From positions 62,001-126,000 of the forward strand of contig NZ_FXAU01000003.1 in assembly GCF_900177625.1 (NCBI RefSeq): 64,000 bases of DNA, in the 5' to 3' direction. Shown here one piece after another: positions 50,833-60,746 of the stretch. Below the pieces are notes generated by a model that had not been told where the DNA came from, did no database searches, and saw only the letters and a program-made list of their open reading frames with translations. The first letter of the stretch is position 1; each line of letters opens with the position of its first letter. The DNA comes from Sphingobacterium psychroaquaticum. GTDB taxonomy: Bacteria; Bacteroidota; Bacteroidia; Sphingobacteriales; Sphingobacteriaceae. Made by a program: the position numbers and the translations under genes.

Positions 50833-51537
50833 TTATCCCTCAATAGACCAACTAGGCAGGTAACGCAAGAACGACATAATTTTTTCTTTATACAAGTCCA
50901 TGTTCAATTTGTAGTAAAAAGCACCTTTCTTTGAGTGTTCTTTGTCCTTTTCGTTCAGTTTAATGAGTAGGTCAGAAGACAAAAGTTTTCGATTGAAATT
51001 CCGTTTATCTAATTCCGTATCGTAAACAGCCTCATAAAGTGCCGATATCTGTGGAATGGTGAATTTTTCTGGAAGTAGTTCGAATAGAATAGGATATAAT
51101 GCAGCTTTGGTACGCAAGGCACGTTTCGCCACTGTAATCATATCCAGGTGATCAAAGATAAGCGTCGGATGTTTATTTACCGGAAACCACTTCGCCTCAT
51201 ATTCATCCGTAATAATATGGGTGTACTGTTTGGTATCGATCAATGCAAAATAAGTAAGACTCACGACACGTCCATATTTTTCCCGGTTAGGGTTTCCAAA
51301 AACCCCACATTGTTCCATGTAGACATTCTCCAGACCGGTCAATTTGAATAGGACATGAGATGCCGCTTCCTCCGGACTTTCATCCGCTTGCACAAAACCT
51401 CCCATTAAACTCCATTTATTGCGCTCCGGTTCCAGCCCCCTTTTAATAAGTAAAATCTGGAGAGATTCTCCATCAAACCCAAAGATAATGCAGTCTACTG
51501 CTAGTAAGGTTTTAGGCTCGCTTTTATAGAAATCCAT
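50833..51537 (-). CDS. araR: Nudix-fold transcriptional regulator, AraR/NrtR-like
   Basis: A 234-residue NrtR-type regulator: an N-terminal Nudix domain (GFDGESLQILLIKRGLEPERNKW, GGFVQADESPEEAASHVLFKLTGL) and a C-terminal winged helix (KFTIPQISALYEAVYDTELDKRNFNRKLL). The Nudix box, which catalytic members write with REL and EE, is here AASHVLFKLTGL, so hydrolysis is not expected and the domain should sense a ligand. In Bacteroides the AraR regulator of arabinose genes belongs to this family. Here the gene is divergent from araB-araD-araA, which strongly supports an arabinose-responsive repressor. Confidence 0.85.
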   Translation of the reverse strand: MDFYKSEPKTLLAVDCIIFGFDGESLQILLIKRGLEPERNKWSLMGGFVQADESPEEAASHVLFKLTGLENVYMEQCGVFGNPNREKYGRVVSLTYFALIDTKQYTHIITDEYEAKWFPVNKHPTLIFDHLDMITVAKRALRTKAALYPILFELLPEKFTIPQISALYEAVYDTELDKRNFNRKLLSSDLLIKLNEKDKEHSKKGAFYYKLNMDLYKEKIMSFLRYLPSWSIEG

Positions 51538-51594
51538 AGTATTATTACGTCCAAAAATTTATGATTGGTTAGTGCTCTGCAAAGTTGCAAAATA

Positions 51595-51602
51595 CAAACT
51601 TA
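51595..51602 (-). promoter_or_regulatory. -7 element of the araR operon
   Basis: TAAGTTTG on the minus strand, perfect to TAnnTTTG, 58 bp before the AraR-type start codon. It should drive the araR-AraC unit and perhaps the MFS gene. No -33 match was seen at the usual spacing. Confidence 0.45.
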
Positions 51603-51711
51603 ACTTTAAAACTTTCCTATATACCTTGTGCTGTTACGGAAAATCACGCTTTATGAATTAAGCCATCCGCTAATCAACACAATTATTTTATACAAAAAAA
51701 CAAAAAAAATT

Positions 51712-51784
51712 TTTGATTGTGAAAAATTAAATGTTAATTTGACACTAATTAATTTTTCAACCTGTTTAATCTGCGTAAGTGTCA
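51712..51784 (+). promoter_or_regulatory. Promoter and candidate AraR operators of the arabinose operon
   Basis: A TTTG at 51712-51715, 18 bp before TTAATTTG (51734-51741; 7 of 8 to the -7 consensus), forms the likely promoter. TTAATT-N7-AATTAA (51734-51752) is a palindrome over the start site, and TGACACT (51740-51746) has an inverted partner AGTGTCA at 51778-51784. Either could be the AraR operator. The rest of the ~300-bp araR-araB gap is A/T-rich with no gene. araB begins at 51846. Confidence 0.5.
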
Positions 51785-51845
51785 TAGATATAGCTTGTTG
51801 AAGTTAGTGGATCAATTGTAAATCAAAAAAATAAACCTGTATATA

Positions 51846-53492
51846 ATGAATGAATACTATGTAGTGGGGGTAGATTATGGCACAGATTCCGTTCGGTCGG
51901 TGCTGGTTAGTACAAAAGACGGCCGAGAGTTGGCTTCTTCTGTATTTCATTATCCGCGTTGGAAAAAGGGTTTGTATAATAATCCTTCCGTTAACCAGTT
52001 TAGGCAACATCCGCTCGATTATCTTGATGGACTGCAAGAAACCATTAAGTCTTGTTTAGCCGCGGTTGCTCCTGAAATTGCGGCGCAGGTTGTTGCAATC
52101 TCAGTGGATACCACTGGTTCTACTCCGGTAGCGGTGAATAAAGCTGGAACACCATTATCGTTAACAGCAGATTTTGCGGAAAATCCCAATGCAATGTTTA
52201 TTCTATGGAAAGATCATACCGCTACGCGAGAGGCAAAGGAAATTAATGACCACGCTGCTACTTTTGATACCGATTATTTAAAATATGTAGGTGGCGTCTA
52301 TTCATCGGAATGGTTTTGGTCCAAGATATTACGCACATATCGGGTTGACGCAGCGGTGCGTGAAGCTACTTATACGTGGGTGGAGCATTGCGATTGGATT
52401 CCGTTTGTGTTGACGGGCGGAAACGACGCGGATGCGATTAAAAGAAGTGTTTGTGCAGCAGGTCATAAAGGACTGTGGTCGGAAGCTTTCAATGGGTATC
52501 CGCCTTCTGATTTTTTTGAAAGTTTAGATTCTTTGCTGACCGGGCAAGTAGAGCGCTTGGGTAAAGATACTTACGCTTCCAATACAGCTGTGGGGAACCT
52601 TTCGCAAGAATGGGCGACGAACCTTGGTTTATCAACGAATGTCGTGGTTGGGGTAGGCGCATTTGATTGTCATATGGGCGCGGTAGGCGGACAGATTGAG
52701 CCGTATTACCTCAGTAAGGTGATGGGGACGTCGACTTGTGATATCCTTGTTGCACCCAAACCATTGGATATTACGGTTAAGGGAATTTGTGGACAGGTTG
52801 ATGGTTCGGTTATTCCTGGGATGATTGGATTAGAGGCGGGACAATCGGCGTTTGGTGATGCCTATGCTTGGTTCAAAAATATTTTGACCTGGCCGCTCAA
52901 GAATTTATTTGCTGACGATGCACAGCTGTTACAGGATGCCGAAGATAAATTACTAATCAAATTAAGTGCGCAAGCCGCTCAAGTGAAGCCTGATATTACG
53001 CATCCTTTTTCTATCGATTGGCTTAATGGACGTCGCACACCGTATGCGAACCAAAATCTTAAAGGTGCTTTTTTTGATGTTAATATATCTACTGATGCGG
53101 TGTTGCTTTATCGTGCAGTCGTCGAATCTACCTGTTTTGGTGCGAAGAAAATTGTGGAATGTTTTGTGGATCAGGGAATTCCGGTTAAAGGGATTATAGG
53201 CCTTGGTGGCGTGGCAAGGAAGTCAACGTTTATTATGCAAATGATGGCTGATGTTCTGCAAATGCCTATTAAGATTCACAGTTCGGAACAAACCTGTGCG
53301 TTGGGAGCAGCGATGTTTGCCGCAGTGGTTGCCGGTGTGCATCCTTCAGTCGAAGACGCTATGGTTGCTATGGGGCAAGGTTTTGATATGATCTACGAGC
53401 CAAATCCGGAAACAGTGAAGATTTATGCTGATCGGTATGCTAAATACAATAAGACAGCAGCACATTTAGAACAGAACTTATATCATGTATAG
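51846..53492 (+). CDS. araB: L-ribulokinase
   Basis: A 548-residue FGGY-type kinase that phosphorylates L-ribulose with ATP to L-ribulose-5-phosphate. The opening VVGVDYGTDSVRSVLVSTKDG is the phosphate-1 motif, and SVDTTGSTPVAVNK follows. KGIIGLGGVARKSTFIMQMMAD is the adenosine-region motif near the C-terminus. The length fits AraB (about 560). It is the first gene of the arabinose operon and overlaps araD by 8 bp, so translation of the two is likely coupled. Confidence 0.95.
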   Translation: MNEYYVVGVDYGTDSVRSVLVSTKDGRELASSVFHYPRWKKGLYNNPSVNQFRQHPLDYLDGLQETIKSCLAAVAPEIAAQVVAISVDTTGSTPVAVNKAGTPLSLTADFAENPNAMFILWKDHTATREAKEINDHAATFDTDYLKYVGGVYSSEWFWSKILRTYRVDAAVREATYTWVEHCDWIPFVLTGGNDADAIKRSVCAAGHKGLWSEAFNGYPPSDFFESLDSLLTGQVERLGKDTYASNTAVGNLSQEWATNLGLSTNVVVGVGAFDCHMGAVGGQIEPYYLSKVMGTSTCDILVAPKPLDITVKGICGQVDGSVIPGMIGLEAGQSAFGDAYAWFKNILTWPLKNLFADDAQLLQDAEDKLLIKLSAQAAQVKPDITHPFSIDWLNGRRTPYANQNLKGAFFDVNISTDAVLLYRAVVESTCFGAKKIVECFVDQGIPVKGIIGLGGVARKSTFIMQMMADVLQMPIKIHSSEQTCALGAAMFAAVVAGVHPSVEDAMVAMGQGFDMIYEPNPETVKIYADRYAKYNKTAAHLEQNLYHV

Positions 53493-54177
53493 TCAATTAA
53501 AAAAGGAAGCTTATGAAGCCAATATGGAGCTTCCTAAGCTAGGGCTAGTTGTTTTTACTTTCGGCAATGTAAGTGTGGCCGATCATGACAAGAAGGTGTT
53601 TGCTATTAAACCTAGCGGTGTACCTTATGAGGATCTGAAGGTAGAAGATATGGTCATTGTTGATTTTGATGGACATATTGTTGAAGGAAGCTTGCGGCCT
53701 TCATCCGACACAAAAACCCATGCCGTATTGTATAAAGAATGGGCAAATATTGGTGCAATCGTACATACCCACTCGACTTATGGAACAGCTTGGGCACAAA
53801 CAAACCGGGCTATTCCAATCTATGGAACGACGCACGCCGATCATTTGACCACCGATATTCCATGCGCGCCACCTATGGCAGATCACATGATTGCAGGCAA
53901 TTATGAACACCAAACGGGTTATCAGATTATTGAACATTTTGTAAGTGAGCAGCTGGATTATGAAGAGGTGCAAATGATTCTTGTCGGTAATCATGCTCCA
54001 TTTGCGTGGGGAGCTAATGGAAAGAAAGCCGTGTACAACGCGGCAGTGCTGGAGTACACAGCGAAACTAGCGTATCTGACCGAACAGATTAATCCGCAGG
54101 CTACGCGTATGAAGGGGTCTCTGATCAAGAAGCACTACGAAAGAAAGCATGGTAAAGATGCTTACTATGGACAATAA
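53485..54177 (+). CDS. araD: L-ribulose-5-phosphate 4-epimerase
   Basis: A 230-residue class II aldolase-fold enzyme that converts L-ribulose-5-phosphate to D-xylulose-5-phosphate. The zinc-binding histidines are in IVHTHSTYGTAWAQT and GNHAPFAWG, and LRPSSDTKTHAVLY carries phosphate-binding residues. The N-terminal VVFTFGNVSVADHDKK is also typical. Length matches AraD (231). The gene overlaps araB by 8 bp and is 33 bp upstream of araA. Confidence 0.95.
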   Translation: MYSQLKKEAYEANMELPKLGLVVFTFGNVSVADHDKKVFAIKPSGVPYEDLKVEDMVIVDFDGHIVEGSLRPSSDTKTHAVLYKEWANIGAIVHTHSTYGTAWAQTNRAIPIYGTTHADHLTTDIPCAPPMADHMIAGNYEHQTGYQIIEHFVSEQLDYEEVQMILVGNHAPFAWGANGKKAVYNAAVLEYTAKLAYLTEQINPQATRMKGSLIKKHYERKHGKDAYYGQ

Positions 54178-54210
54178 TTAATATTAATAGATACTTAATA
54201 ACGAACACTC

Positions 54211-55710
54211 ATGTCATCATTGAAAGATTTAGAAGTTTGGTTTATCACGGGGAGCCAAGATTTATATGGAGAAGAAACGCTAAGACAGGCGGCATCACAT
54301 TCCGAAGAAATTGCTGCATTTTTAAATAGCAATGCCACTATTCCTGTACGCGTTAAGTTTAAACCTATTGTACGGAATTCGAATGAGATTTACGATACAA
54401 TTGTTGCGGCGAATCAGGATAAGAATTGTATTGGTATTATCACGTGGATGCATACCTTTTCACCGGCTAAAATGTGGATCAGAGGACTTCAAGCTTTACA
54501 GAAACCATTGCTCCATTTACATACACAATACAATAGAGATATTCCATGGAGCAGTATGGATATGGATTTTATGAATCTGAACCAAAGTGCACATGGCGAT
54601 CGTGAGTTTGGGTTTATCGTGTCTCGGATGCGTATTGCGCGTAAAGTTGTAACGGGATACTGGCAGGATGCGGAAGTATTGGAGCGCATTAATATCTGGG
54701 CACGTGCCGCAGCAGCCTGGCAAGATTGGCAAGGTGCTAAATTTGTGCGCTTTGGTGATAATATGCGTTATGTTGCGGTTACCGAAGGGGATAAGGTGGA
54801 GGCTGAATTGAAGTTCGGTTTTTCAGTAAATACACATGGCATCGGAGATTTGGTGGCGGAGATTAATCAGGTCCAAGACGCCGAGGTGCAGAAATTGATC
54901 GCACTGTATGAAGCGTCCTATATTTTAGCCGATGATGTCAAAGAAGGAGGTGCGAACCGTGGACAGTTATACGACGCAGCAAAGATTGAAATCGGTTTAC
55001 GTACGTTTTTGGAGAAAGGGAATTATAAAGGGTTTACCGATACTTTTGAGGACTTACACGGTATGCCGCAGTTACCGGGATTAGCTGTCCAACGACTTAT
55101 GGCCGATGGCTACGGTTTTGCGGGTGAAGGGGATTGGAAGACACCTGCTATTGTTCGTGCTTGTAAGGTAATGGCTACGGGCTATGCAGGGGCAAATGCC
55201 TTTATGGAGGATTATACCTACCATTTTGACCCACAAAATGCGATGGTTCTCGGCTCTCATATGTTGGAAGTAGATGCCTCTCTTGCGGCAGAGAAACCGC
55301 GGCTTGAAGTGCATCCGCTGGGTATTGGTGGAAAGTCTGATCCCGCTCGTTTAGTGTTTAATGCAAAAGGTGGTGATGCCTTGAATGCCGCTTTAGTAGA
55401 TATGGGGGATCGTTTTCGTCTCGTTGTCAACACGGTGAAAGGTGTCTCTGTAGAGGAGGACTTACCGAAGCTGCCTGTTGCACGTGTTCTTTGGAAACCT
55501 GAACCCGATATGCAAACAGCTTGTTCTGCCTGGATTTATGCTGGTGGCGCACACCATACGGTGTACAGCCAAAATTTAACGCCGGAATACTTAGCAGACT
55601 TTGCTCGAATTGCAAACCTAGAGCTGGTTTTGATCGATCAATCAACAAAATTAGATCAATTCGAGAAAGATTTGCGCTATAGTGAGGTGTACTATAAGAT
55701 GCAAGGCTAA
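54211..55710 (+). CDS. araA: L-arabinose isomerase
   Basis: A 499-residue enzyme that interconverts L-arabinose and L-ribulose with Mn2+. Conserved residues are in [10 protein letters not shown] (Glu), [10 protein letters not shown] (Glu), [10 protein letters not shown] (His) and GGAHHTVYS (His), the metal and active-site positions of the family. The length equals that of the Escherichia coli enzyme (500). It is preceded by araD and followed after 29 bp by a sodium/sugar symporter gene. It catalyses the first intracellular step on imported arabinose. Confidence 0.96.
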   Translation: MSSLKDLEVWFITGSQDLYGEETLRQAASHSEEIAAFLNSNATIPVRVKFKPIVRNSNEIYDTIVAANQDKNCIGIITWMHTFSPAKMWIRGLQALQKPLLHLHTQYNRDIPWSSMDMDFMNLNQSAHGDREFGFIVSRMRIARKVVTGYWQDAEVLERINIWARAAAAWQDWQGAKFVRFGDNMRYVAVTEGDKVEAELKFGFSVNTHGIGDLVAEINQVQDAEVQKLIALYEASYILADDVKEGGANRGQLYDAAKIEIGLRTFLEKGNYKGFTDTFEDLHGMPQLPGLAVQRLMADGYGFAGEGDWKTPAIVRACKVMATGYAGANAFMEDYTYHFDPQNAMVLGSHMLEVDASLAAEKPRLEVHPLGIGGKSDPARLVFNAKGGDALNAALVDMGDRFRLVVNTVKGVSVEEDLPKLPVARVLWKPEPDMQTACSAWIYAGGAHHTVYSQNLTPEYLADFARIANLELVLIDQSTKLDQFEKDLRYSEVYYKMQG

Positions 55711-55739
55711 CCATTATTCTATAAACCTATTTTTTAACT

Positions 55740-57437
55740 ATGGAAAAGTTTGCAACAATAGATTATGTGATTTTCCTAATCTATTTTGTGGTCGTAGCGG
55801 GCTACGGCTTTTGGATTTACAATCGTCAGAAATCGACCACAGCGAGTAGTAAAGATTATTTTCTTGCTGAAGGCTCATTAACATGGTGGGCAATCGGAGC
55901 GAGTTTGATCGCTTCCAATATCTCGGCGGAGCAGTTTATTGGAATGAGCGGCAATGGCTTTACGGTGGGAATTGCCGTAGCGGCTTATGAATGGATCGCA
56001 GCAATTGCCTTGATTATTGTGGCCGTGTGGTTTATTCCGGTGTATCTTAAAAACAAGATATTTACAATGCCACAATTTTTGAAGCAACGCTATAACGAAA
56101 CAACGAGTCTCATTATGGCGGTGTTCTGGCTGTTCCTATACATTTTTGTGAACCTAACATCGATCTTGTATCTTGGTGCACTGGCAATCAGTAACCTTGG
56201 TGGAGGTGCTTATTTTCACATTATTATGCTCGCTCTAGCTGTATTTGCTATTATTATTACACTAGGAGGCATGAAGGTAATCGGTTTTACAGATGTTATT
56301 CAGGTGGTTGTCTTGATTATTGGAGGTTTTGCTACGACCTACGTGGCGCTTACTCTGGTGTCCGAGCATTTCGGTATGGGTAAGGATGTCCTGGCAGGTT
56401 TCAAGCAATTGATGCAAGATTCCCCTAAACATTTTAACCTCATCGTCGATAAACCAACAGCAACCAGTACCCAGGAAGAGGTCAACAAATACCTGATGTT
56501 ACCAGGAATCGGCATGTACCTGGCCGGCATTTGGATTGTGAATCTAAACTATTGGGGCTGTAATCAATACATCACGCAGCGCGCCTTGGGTGCCGATCTT
56601 AAGACCGCTAGGACGGGTATTTTGTTTGCAGGTTTCTTAAAGCTTTTGATGCCTATTATTGTTATGCTACCGGGAATTGCAGCGTACGTGCTGTACAAGA
56701 ATGGCGCCTTGCAGGAAGAGATGGCGCCGGGCGGTCATTTTAATCCAGATAATGCATATTCAGCTATTCTAGGGTTTTTGCCAAACGGTATGAAAGGCTT
56801 GTCTTTAGCGGCATTGACGGCGGCTATTGTGGCTTCCTTGGCTGGAAAGGCCAATAGTATAGCAACTATTTTTACGATGGACATCTATAACAAGTACATC
56901 AATAAAGAAGCCTCAGAGAAAAGGCTAATCAATGTCGGGAAAATCACGATTATCCTGTCGATTGTTATTGCCGTTTTGTTTACCTGGGATGATTTGTTAG
57001 GGATTGGTGGTGCCGGTGGATTTACCTTTATTCAGAAGTATACTGGTTTTATCTCGCCTGGTATTTTTGCGATGTTTTTATTGGGAATGTTCTGGAAAAG
57101 AACGACGGGGTCGGCTGCAATTGCAGGTTTGATAACGGGCTTTTTACTTTCCATTGTATTTAATAATTATGCACCGGCATGGTTCGGAAATGAAACCTTT
57201 CTATATACAGCATACAAAAATGCGAATGGTGCTTACGAAATTCCGTTCCAGATATGTATGGGCTTATCCTTCCTTTTCACGATGATTGTTATGGTGGGAA
57301 TCAGTTTATTCGGACCAAAACATAATCCAAAAGGGTTGGAGCTGGACAAAAAAATGTTCAAAGTAGAACCCTCTGTTATGGTCATGATAGTGTTGACTAT
57401 TTTGATTGTGGGTGCACTTTATGTTAAGTTTTGGTAA
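55740..57437 (+). CDS. Sodium/solute symporter, probable L-arabinose importer
   Basis: A 565-residue inner-membrane transporter of the SSS (SLC5-like) family with about fourteen hydrophobic segments. Family motifs are YFLAEGSLTWWAIGASLIASNISAEQFIGMSG near residues 40-72 and NYWGCNQYITQRALGA near residue 275. The Na+ site residues are expected in the AALTAAIVASLAGKANSIATIF region near 365. In Bacteroidota arabinose operons a member of this family imports L-arabinose with Na+, which fits its location 29 bp after araA. Specificity for arabinose is inferred. Confidence 0.88.
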   Translation: MEKFATIDYVIFLIYFVVVAGYGFWIYNRQKSTTASSKDYFLAEGSLTWWAIGASLIASNISAEQFIGMSGNGFTVGIAVAAYEWIAAIALIIVAVWFIPVYLKNKIFTMPQFLKQRYNETTSLIMAVFWLFLYIFVNLTSILYLGALAISNLGGGAYFHIIMLALAVFAIIITLGGMKVIGFTDVIQVVVLIIGGFATTYVALTLVSEHFGMGKDVLAGFKQLMQDSPKHFNLIVDKPTATSTQEEVNKYLMLPGIGMYLAGIWIVNLNYWGCNQYITQRALGADLKTARTGILFAGFLKLLMPIIVMLPGIAAYVLYKNGALQEEMAPGGHFNPDNAYSAILGFLPNGMKGLSLAALTAAIVASLAGKANSIATIFTMDIYNKYINKEASEKRLINVGKITIILSIVIAVLFTWDDLLGIGGAGGFTFIQKYTGFISPGIFAMFLLGMFWKRTTGSAAIAGLITGFLLSIVFNNYAPAWFGNETFLYTAYKNANGAYEIPFQICMGLSFLFTMIVMVGISLFGPKHNPKGLELDKKMFKVEPSVMVMIVLTILIVGALYVKFW

Positions 57438-57476
57438 CTTGATGCGATTAAATTAAATGACCTTAAGAAGAAACCT

Positions 57477-58619
57477 ATGATGAAAAGATTTTGTAGTGCC
57501 CTGCTCTTGGGTACAATTCTGGCATCATCATGCCAGCAAGGAGCAAAAAATACGTCAGAAAATACGACGCAGACGGAACCGCATGTTTTTGATACAACGA
57601 TTGATGGTAAAGAGGTAAAGCTTTATCATATCGGTAATGAGAATGTACAGGTTGCGGTGACCAATTATGGAGCCCGCTTGGTACGTCTCCTTGTTAAAAA
57701 CAAGGAAGGCAAATCAACCGATGTTATTTTAGGTTATGATCAAGCTGCGGCATTTAAAGAGCATGCGGATAATTTCTATGGCGCCGTTGTGGGCCGCTAT
57801 GGTAACCGGATTGGAGACGCTACATTTACGTTAAATGGGGAAACGTATAATCTCGAAAAAAATGATGGTAAAAACTCATTACACGGTGGCACAAACGGCG
57901 TGTATAACAAGGTGTGGACCGTAGAAAATCAATCGGACTCCACGATTACCCTCGCTTACATCTCGCCGGACGGCGAAGCTGGTTACCCCGGGGAAGTGAA
58001 GATGAAAGTGACTTATTCCGTCGGAAAGGATGGGGATCTGGAGATTGACTACCATGCCGATACCAATAAAGAAACGGTACTTAATCTGACGAGTCATGCC
58101 TATTTTAACCTGAACGGTGAAGGCGATAGTACTATTTTAGACCATGTGCTTCAGATTAATGCGGATCAGGTTACCGAAGTCAATGAAACCTTAATTCCGA
58201 CAGGTAAACAATTACCGGTAGCAGGTACTGCCTTTGATTTTAGAAAACCGAAAACTATCGGTGCAGATATTGAACAGCAAGATAGACAGTTGGAGTTAGG
58301 CAAAGGCTACGACCATAATTTTGTCCTCAATAAAGCAGCCGGCCTCCAAGAAGTGGCTAGCGTATATGCGCCTAAGACCGGCATTGAAATGAAAATTTTG
58401 ACTACTGAACCAGGGTTACAATTTTATAGTGGAAATTTTATGGATGCTAATGGCCCACGGGGAAAACAAGGAAAGGCGTATCCTTTCCGTGCAGCAATCT
58501 GTTTGGAGACCCAACACTTTCCTGATGGTCCCAATCAACCCTCGTTTCCGTCGACGGTGCTGAAACCAGGAGAAACATATACCTCCAAAACGATATACCG
58601 CTTTGCGGTAAAACCTTAA
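57477..58619 (+). CDS. galM: Aldose 1-epimerase (mutarotase), exported lipoprotein
   Basis: A 380-residue galactose mutarotase-like enzyme with a lipobox (ASSC, Cys20 from the first ATG), so it acts outside the inner membrane. Core motifs are TNYGARLVRLLVKNKEG, GAVVGRYGNRIGDATFTLNG, NSLHGG, TSHAYFNLNGEG with the catalytic His, and CLETQHFPDGPNQPSFPS with the catalytic Glu. It interconverts alpha and beta anomers of aldoses; here L-arabinose is the likely substrate, supplying the anomer preferred by the symporter. A second ATG at 57480 is an equal start. A strong hairpin follows the stop. Confidence 0.9.
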   Translation: MMKRFCSALLLGTILASSCQQGAKNTSENTTQTEPHVFDTTIDGKEVKLYHIGNENVQVAVTNYGARLVRLLVKNKEGKSTDVILGYDQAAAFKEHADNFYGAVVGRYGNRIGDATFTLNGETYNLEKNDGKNSLHGGTNGVYNKVWTVENQSDSTITLAYISPDGEAGYPGEVKMKVTYSVGKDGDLEIDYHADTNKETVLNLTSHAYFNLNGEGDSTILDHVLQINADQVTEVNETLIPTGKQLPVAGTAFDFRKPKTIGADIEQQDRQLELGKGYDHNFVLNKAAGLQEVASVYAPKTGIEMKILTTEPGLQFYSGNFMDANGPRGKQGKAYPFRAAICLETQHFPDGPNQPSFPSTVLKPGETYTSKTIYRFAVKP

Positions 58620-58625
58620 CTAAAA

Positions 58626-58664
58626 CGGTGTGTAAAGGTGCATTACCTGTGCCTTTATACACCG
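58626..58664 (+). other. Intercistronic hairpin between mutarotase and GH97 genes
   Basis: Arms at 58626-58638 (CGGTGTGTAAAGG) and 58652-58664 pair over 13 bp with one G-U around a 13-nt loop. It lies 7 bp past the mutarotase stop codon and 31 bp before the GH97 start. There is no U-run directly after it. It probably divides intracellular and transport genes (higher expression) from the glycosidase genes by attenuation or 3'-end protection. Confidence 0.6.
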
Positions 58665-58694
58665 ATTCAGTACCTTATTTAAAATAAAATAATA

Positions 58695-60653
58695 ATGATA
58701 GAAACGGCAAAAAGTAAATTTTTACTGACCTGTACCGTATGGGCTTCTCTTGCCTTACAATTGACCTTTGGGCAGTCGCAGCCGCAAATTATTTCCAGTC
58801 CGAATAAAACGATTAAACTGAAATTTTGGCTTACCGAAGATGGTAAACCCTATTATTCAGTTACCCATAAAAATAGACAGGTGCTCGAGCAATCCGCACT
58901 AGGACTTGTTATGGATGACCTTAGTTTTCAACAACAATTAACCTACGTTGCTACGTCACCTCCCGAGCGGATAGAAAAAACATATGAGAGTGTTAACGCT
59001 AAACGAAAGCTAAATAGCTATCGCGCGAACAAGCGGACAATCTTTTTAGAAAATGCAGAAAAGAAAAAAATAAATATACAGTTTCAAGTTTCTGATGATG
59101 GGCTCGCATTTCGATATGAGGTGCCCGCTATTGGGGACACGGCAAAAGAGGTAACAGCAGAATATACCAGCTATAAATTTCCAACGACCGCTCAAGGGTG
59201 GTTGCAGCCTGTGGCCGTTGCTAAATCGGGATGGGAGCATACAAATCCATCGTATGAGGAACATTATCAAAAAGAAATACCGGTTGGCACATTAGAGGAG
59301 ACAAAAAAGGGATGGGTCTATCCCGCATTGTTCAAGACTGAAGGAGCGTGGGTGCTTATCAGCGAGGCCGGTTTAGCATCGAATCATGCCGCAACACGCT
59401 TGCACCACGAATCTCCGAATGGGGAATACCGACTGGCATTTCCAGACCCGCGGGAAACGATGCAACAGGAAAAGGGGATACGTAGTAAAGCGGAGCACAG
59501 TTTTGTATCTCCATGGCGTATTGCCGCCATCGGCAGCCTCGCTACTATTGTGGAATCCAACCTCGGTCAGGACCTGTTGGATGGGCCGATCAAAGTCGAC
59601 AACAGTTTTATAAAACCGGGGAAATCATCTTGGAGCTGGATCAATAGTAAAGATGATTTCATTGTCTACGAAGAGCAAAAAAAGTACATCGATTTTGCGG
59701 CTGACATGAAATGGCAATATTGCTTGATTGACGTGAATTGGGATACCAAAATCGGGTATGAAAAAATGCAACAGCTTGCCAACTATGCCAAGGATAAAAA
59801 CATAGGTCTTTTATTGTGGTACAACTCCGCTGGCGATTGGAATACGGTAGGGTATACACCCAAAAATAAATTACTCTTGCGTGAAAGCCGACGAGCAGAA
59901 TTTCAACGTATTCATGAAATGGGTATAAAAGGAGTGAAAATTGATTTCTTCGGGGGGGATGGTCAGTCTGTTATCCAGTATTACATAGATATTCTGAACG
60001 ACGCTGCTGATTACAAACTGTTGGTTAATTTCCACGGGGCAACCTTGCCACGGGGCTGGTCCCGGCAGTATCCGCATTTAATGACGGTGGAAGCCGTGCG
60101 GGGTTTTGAGAATGTCACTTTCCAACAGGTTGAAGCGGATCGACAGGCCGAGATATGCACGATTATTCCATTTTCCAGAAATGTATTCGATCCAATGGAT
60201 TATACACCGATGAATTTATACAAAGTCCCTAGTGGGGTTCAACGTCGTACGACCGCCGCTTTTGAGCTGGCAACCAGTGTGTTATTTCTTTCCGGTATAC
60301 AACACTTTGCAGAGTCGCCCGAGGGGATGTCGCACATTCATTCCGGTGTTCAGGATTTTTTACGAGAGCTTCCGGTTTCTTGGGATGAGGTGAAGTTTTT
60401 AAGTGGATATCCGGGGAAAGAAGTCGTCATAGCGCGTCGTGCTGGAAAACGCTGGTACGTTGCCGGAATAAATGGAGAAAATGTCGCTAAAGAGATTGAG
60501 GTTGATCTAACAGCATTAAAAACGAAAGGCAGTATACAATGGATAACGGATAGCAGTAGTCCTGCTGCCTTTGATATTCGTACTTCGAAGTTTTTGAAAA
60601 AGCATAAAGTTGCAGTAAAGGCACAAGGTGGCTTTGTGATGGTGATCGAATAA
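58695..60653 (+). CDS. GH97 family exported glycoside hydrolase
   Basis: A 652-residue exported enzyme of GH97. The signal peptide ends near FGQ at residue 26. The beta-sandwich N-terminal domain (PQIISSPNKTIKLKFWLTED) is followed by the barrel. GIKGVKIDFFGGDGQS places an Asp (417) where the retaining subgroup has its nucleophile, and MTVEAVRGFE holds the acid/base Glu candidate (466 or 472). That pattern is of the retaining alpha-galactosidase/beta-L-arabinopyranosidase type rather than the inverting alpha-glucosidase type (SusB). In an arabinose operon the beta-L-arabinopyranosidase activity is the more probable. Confidence 0.88.
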   Translation: MIETAKSKFLLTCTVWASLALQLTFGQSQPQIISSPNKTIKLKFWLTEDGKPYYSVTHKNRQVLEQSALGLVMDDLSFQQQLTYVATSPPERIEKTYESVNAKRKLNSYRANKRTIFLENAEKKKINIQFQVSDDGLAFRYEVPAIGDTAKEVTAEYTSYKFPTTAQGWLQPVAVAKSGWEHTNPSYEEHYQKEIPVGTLEETKKGWVYPALFKTEGAWVLISEAGLASNHAATRLHHESPNGEYRLAFPDPRETMQQEKGIRSKAEHSFVSPWRIAAIGSLATIVESNLGQDLLDGPIKVDNSFIKPGKSSWSWINSKDDFIVYEEQKKYIDFAADMKWQYCLIDVNWDTKIGYEKMQQLANYAKDKNIGLLLWYNSAGDWNTVGYTPKNKLLLRESRRAEFQRIHEMGIKGVKIDFFGGDGQSVIQYYIDILNDAADYKLLVNFHGATLPRGWSRQYPHLMTVEAVRGFENVTFQQVEADRQAEICTIIPFSRNVFDPMDYTPMNLYKVPSGVQRRTTAAFELATSVLFLSGIQHFAESPEGMSHIHSGVQDFLRELPVSWDEVKFLSGYPGKEVVIARRAGKRWYVAGINGENVAKEIEVDLTALKTKGSIQWITDSSSPAAFDIRTSKFLKKHKVAVKAQGGFVMVIE

Positions 60654-60746
60654 TCCGATTCACCACTTACGAACTTAAAATTTGATTTGTGTATTGGCTA
60701 ATAGAATTAAAAGACGAATAAACAGGTTCGATTAAAAAAAGGAAGT

